Shown: piece after piece, positions 62,477 to 64,000 of the stretch
How the letters are laid out: the number at the start of each line of letters is the position of its first letter
How positions within the stretch are numbered: the stretch's first letter is position 1
Notes under the pieces: model-generated
Seen by the model: the letters and a program-made list of their open reading frames with translations, nothing else
What the model was told of the DNA's origin: nothing
The model's database searches: none
NCBI GenBank assembly: GCA_030150405.1
Contig: JASLFU010000033.1
Location: 1 to 64,000, forward strand
DNA from: Ignatzschineria sp.
GTDB lineage: Bacteria > Pseudomonadota > Gammaproteobacteria > Cardiobacteriales > Wohlfahrtiimonadaceae
DNA length: 64,000 nt
Reading direction: 5' to 3'
Translations under genes and position numbers: made by a program

Positions 62477-63850
62477 ATGTTTCCAGAAGGTTCACGCCAT
62501 CTTGTTGTGGGATTTGGAATTACGGGGCTCTCCCTGGTTAAAGCGTTGGCGCGTCTTGGGGGGTTAAAAATTGCGGCGATCGACTCCCGGGAAAACCCTC
62601 CTAATTATGATGATATCCTCCCATATTGTGAAAGTGTCCATACCGGCTCTTTTGAGACTCCCTTGTTAGATCAGTGTGATTATCTCTGGGTAAGCCCCGG
62701 CATTGCTATTGCAACCCCCGAACTTCAGCCAACTATTTCCCGTTTGCCTAAAAATCATGTGGGCGGGGATATTGAGCTTTTTGCTCGATTAGTGGGGGAG
62801 AAGATCATCGGGATCACCGGGACTAATGGTAAAAGTACCGTGACCACCTTGGTAGGTTCGATCTTTCAGACAGCCGGTTATGATCTCTATATGGGGGGCA
62901 ACCTCGGGACACCCGCCCTCGATCTCTGGCAAGCGTATTGTGATCGTCCACTTGAAGAGCAGCGGGAACCACTTTTTCTGCTTGAGTTATCGAGTTTTCA
63001 GTTAGAGACGACCGATTCTTTGCAGGCCAATATTGGCGTTATCTTAAATATCTCCCCAGATCATCTCGATCGCTATCGTAATTATGAGCATTATATTGAG
63101 TCGAAGCTGCGTCTCTTTCCTCAGAGTCAAGCGATTATTGTGCCAAGAGGAGAACCGCATATCGAGGAGTATCTGCAGAAAACAGGGCAAAAAGCGCTCT
63201 ATTTTGCGCTCTTTTCCGAAGAAGGGGAGGATATCGCTTGGAGTGCGGATCTTACAAGCTCAACTCTCTGCTATTTTGGCAAGCCCGTGGTGCAATATGG
63301 GGAATCTCGTTTAGGGGGGCAGCATAATCTTCTCAATATGATTGCAGCTGCCGCTATTGCTCACCAATATGGCGTTGATTTTGAGGCGATCGAGCGGGGG
63401 ATCCAAGCATATGAGCCTCTTCCTCACCGCTCAGTTTTAGTGGCTGAGATTGCGGGAGTGCGCTATTTTAATGACTCAAAAGCGACAAATCTCTCTTCTA
63501 CAGAAGCGGCGATTTTAGGCTTTCCCGAAAAGAAATGGTTGATTTTAGGCGGGGTAACGAAGGGGCAAGATTTCTCTCCTTTAAAGGAGTTGTTAAGAGA
63601 GAATGTTTTAGGGGTGGCGCTGATTGGCGAAGATTATTCCGCTATTAAGCCCCATATCCCGCACAATATTCCTCTGTTTGAAAGTGGTACATTAGAGCGG
63701 GCAGTGAAGGAGATTTCGGCTAAAGCAGAAGCTGGCGAGATTCTCCTTTTCTCCCCGGCCTGTGCGAGTTTTGATCAGTTTAAGAGCTTTGAAGATCGGG
63801 GCGATGCATTTGTGTCGATCGTTCAGCAATTAGCGAAGAATAAAGCATGA
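62477..63850 (+). CDS. murD: UDP-N-acetylmuramoylalanine--D-glutamate ligase
   Basis: Adds D-glutamate to UDP-MurNAc-L-Ala. The protein has the N-terminal nucleotide-binding VVGFGITGLSLVKAL, the ATP motif ITGTNGKSTVTTLVG, the LLELSSFQLETT segment, and NDSKATNLSSTEAAI. ATG at 62477 has GAGG 6 nt upstream and gives 457 residues; an ATG-less extension to 62423 is not conserved. It reopens the dcw order (murD-ftsW) about 32 kb after mraY. Confidence 0.96.
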   Translation: MFPEGSRHLVVGFGITGLSLVKALARLGGLKIAAIDSRENPPNYDDILPYCESVHTGSFETPLLDQCDYLWVSPGIAIATPELQPTISRLPKNHVGGDIELFARLVGEKIIGITGTNGKSTVTTLVGSIFQTAGYDLYMGGNLGTPALDLWQAYCDRPLEEQREPLFLLELSSFQLETTDSLQANIGVILNISPDHLDRYRNYEHYIESKLRLFPQSQAIIVPRGEPHIEEYLQKTGQKALYFALFSEEGEDIAWSADLTSSTLCYFGKPVVQYGESRLGGQHNLLNMIAAAAIAHQYGVDFEAIERGIQAYEPLPHRSVLVAEIAGVRYFNDSKATNLSSTEAAILGFPEKKWLILGGVTKGQDFSPLKELLRENVLGVALIGEDYSAIKPHIPHNIPLFESGTLERAVKEISAKAEAGEILLFSPACASFDQFKSFEDRGDAFVSIVQQLAKNKA

Positions 63851-63914
63851 CCGCAATGGAGAAGATTGTGGTACAATTTATATTTTTTTACATTAGCATT
63901 TTTAGGACAGATTT

Positions 63915-64000
63915 TTGAGTAATCCCTCTCCTCCCAAAGTTATGCCAGATCCTTACTTGATGGCAGTGAGCGCTCTTTTTCTGCTCATAGGATTGTTGAT
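63915..64000 (+). CDS. ftsW: Septal SEDS glycosyltransferase FtsW, N-terminal fragment
   Basis: The first 28 codons of a reading frame that runs off the right edge. It begins at TTG 63915 with AGGA 7 nt upstream (SNPSPPKVMPDPYLMAV), then enters a hydrophobic helix (SALFLLIGLL), the usual first helix of FtsW. The in-frame ATG at 63942 has no ribosome site. Position after murD supports ftsW, the partner of FtsI at 24.8 kb, but so little sequence is visible that the call rests partly on synteny. Confidence 0.75.
   Translation, partial: MSNPSPPKVMPDPYLMAVSALFLLIGLL

Overview
The window looks like a chromosomal core region of a gammaproteobacterium with moderate-to-low GC. The evidence is the gene content and order: mreBCD, mrdA-rodA, a dcw cluster, thrS-infC-rpmI-rplT-pheST-ihfA, aroQ-accBC, tpiA-secG-tRNA-Leu, zapD-coaE-pilDC, and fabG-acpP-fabF-mltG-tmk-holB. 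The combination of type IV pilus remnants with a dcw cluster split in two would fit a reduced-genome lineage such as Cardiobacteriales/Ignatzschineria-like bacteria, but that placement is inference. Nothing was searched. I see no phage, IS element, CRISPR array or defence island.

Layout. 1-10.3 kb (minus strand): the 5' part of pckA, then an eight-gene shape operon read mreB-mreC-mreD-mrdA-rodA-mltB-rlpA-dacA, with junctions from a 4-bp overlap to 22 bp. 10.5-20.8 kb (plus): tpiA-secG-tRNA-Leu(GAG), then pilC-pilD-coaE-zapD, then fatty-acid genes fabG-acpP-fabF with mltG, tmk and holB. 20.9-23 kb: an M48 lipoprotein protease, a type IV pilin, and a pilin-like protein with a degenerate leader. 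23.2-30.5 kb: first half of the dcw cluster (rsmH-ftsL-ftsI-murE-murF-mraY), preceded by MraZ-type operator repeats but no mraZ. 30.6-36.4 kb: mdh, hemH, accC-accB-aroQ (minus) and an MltD-like transglycosylase. 36.5-40.9 kb (minus): operon lgt-thyA-rnhA-dnaQ, then cytochrome c4 and dsbA. 41.3-48.4 kb: the translation operon thrS-infC-rpmI-rplT-pheS-pheT-ihfA. 48.6-64 kb: murJ, rarD, pepP, thrC-serA, DUF2058 and DUF3149 proteins, tRNA-Phe, a serine hydrolase with lnt, DUF2069, mutM, hpf, then murD and the start of ftsW, which resumes the dcw cluster about 32 kb after mraY.

How the genes work together: roughly a third of the window makes or remodels the cell envelope. It covers precursor synthesis (murE, murF, murD, mraY), lipid II transport (murJ), polymerisation and cross-linking (rodA/mrdA, ftsW/ftsI), trimming (dacA, mltB, mltG, rlpA, MltD-like), scaffolding (mreBCD, ftsL, zapD) and lipoprotein maturation (lgt, lnt). 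The most unusual items are the degenerate pilin-like gene beside a real pilin, the orphan MraZ operator, the reduced pilC-pilD pair, and a long C-terminal tail on PBP2. I did not find a clearly new multi-gene system.
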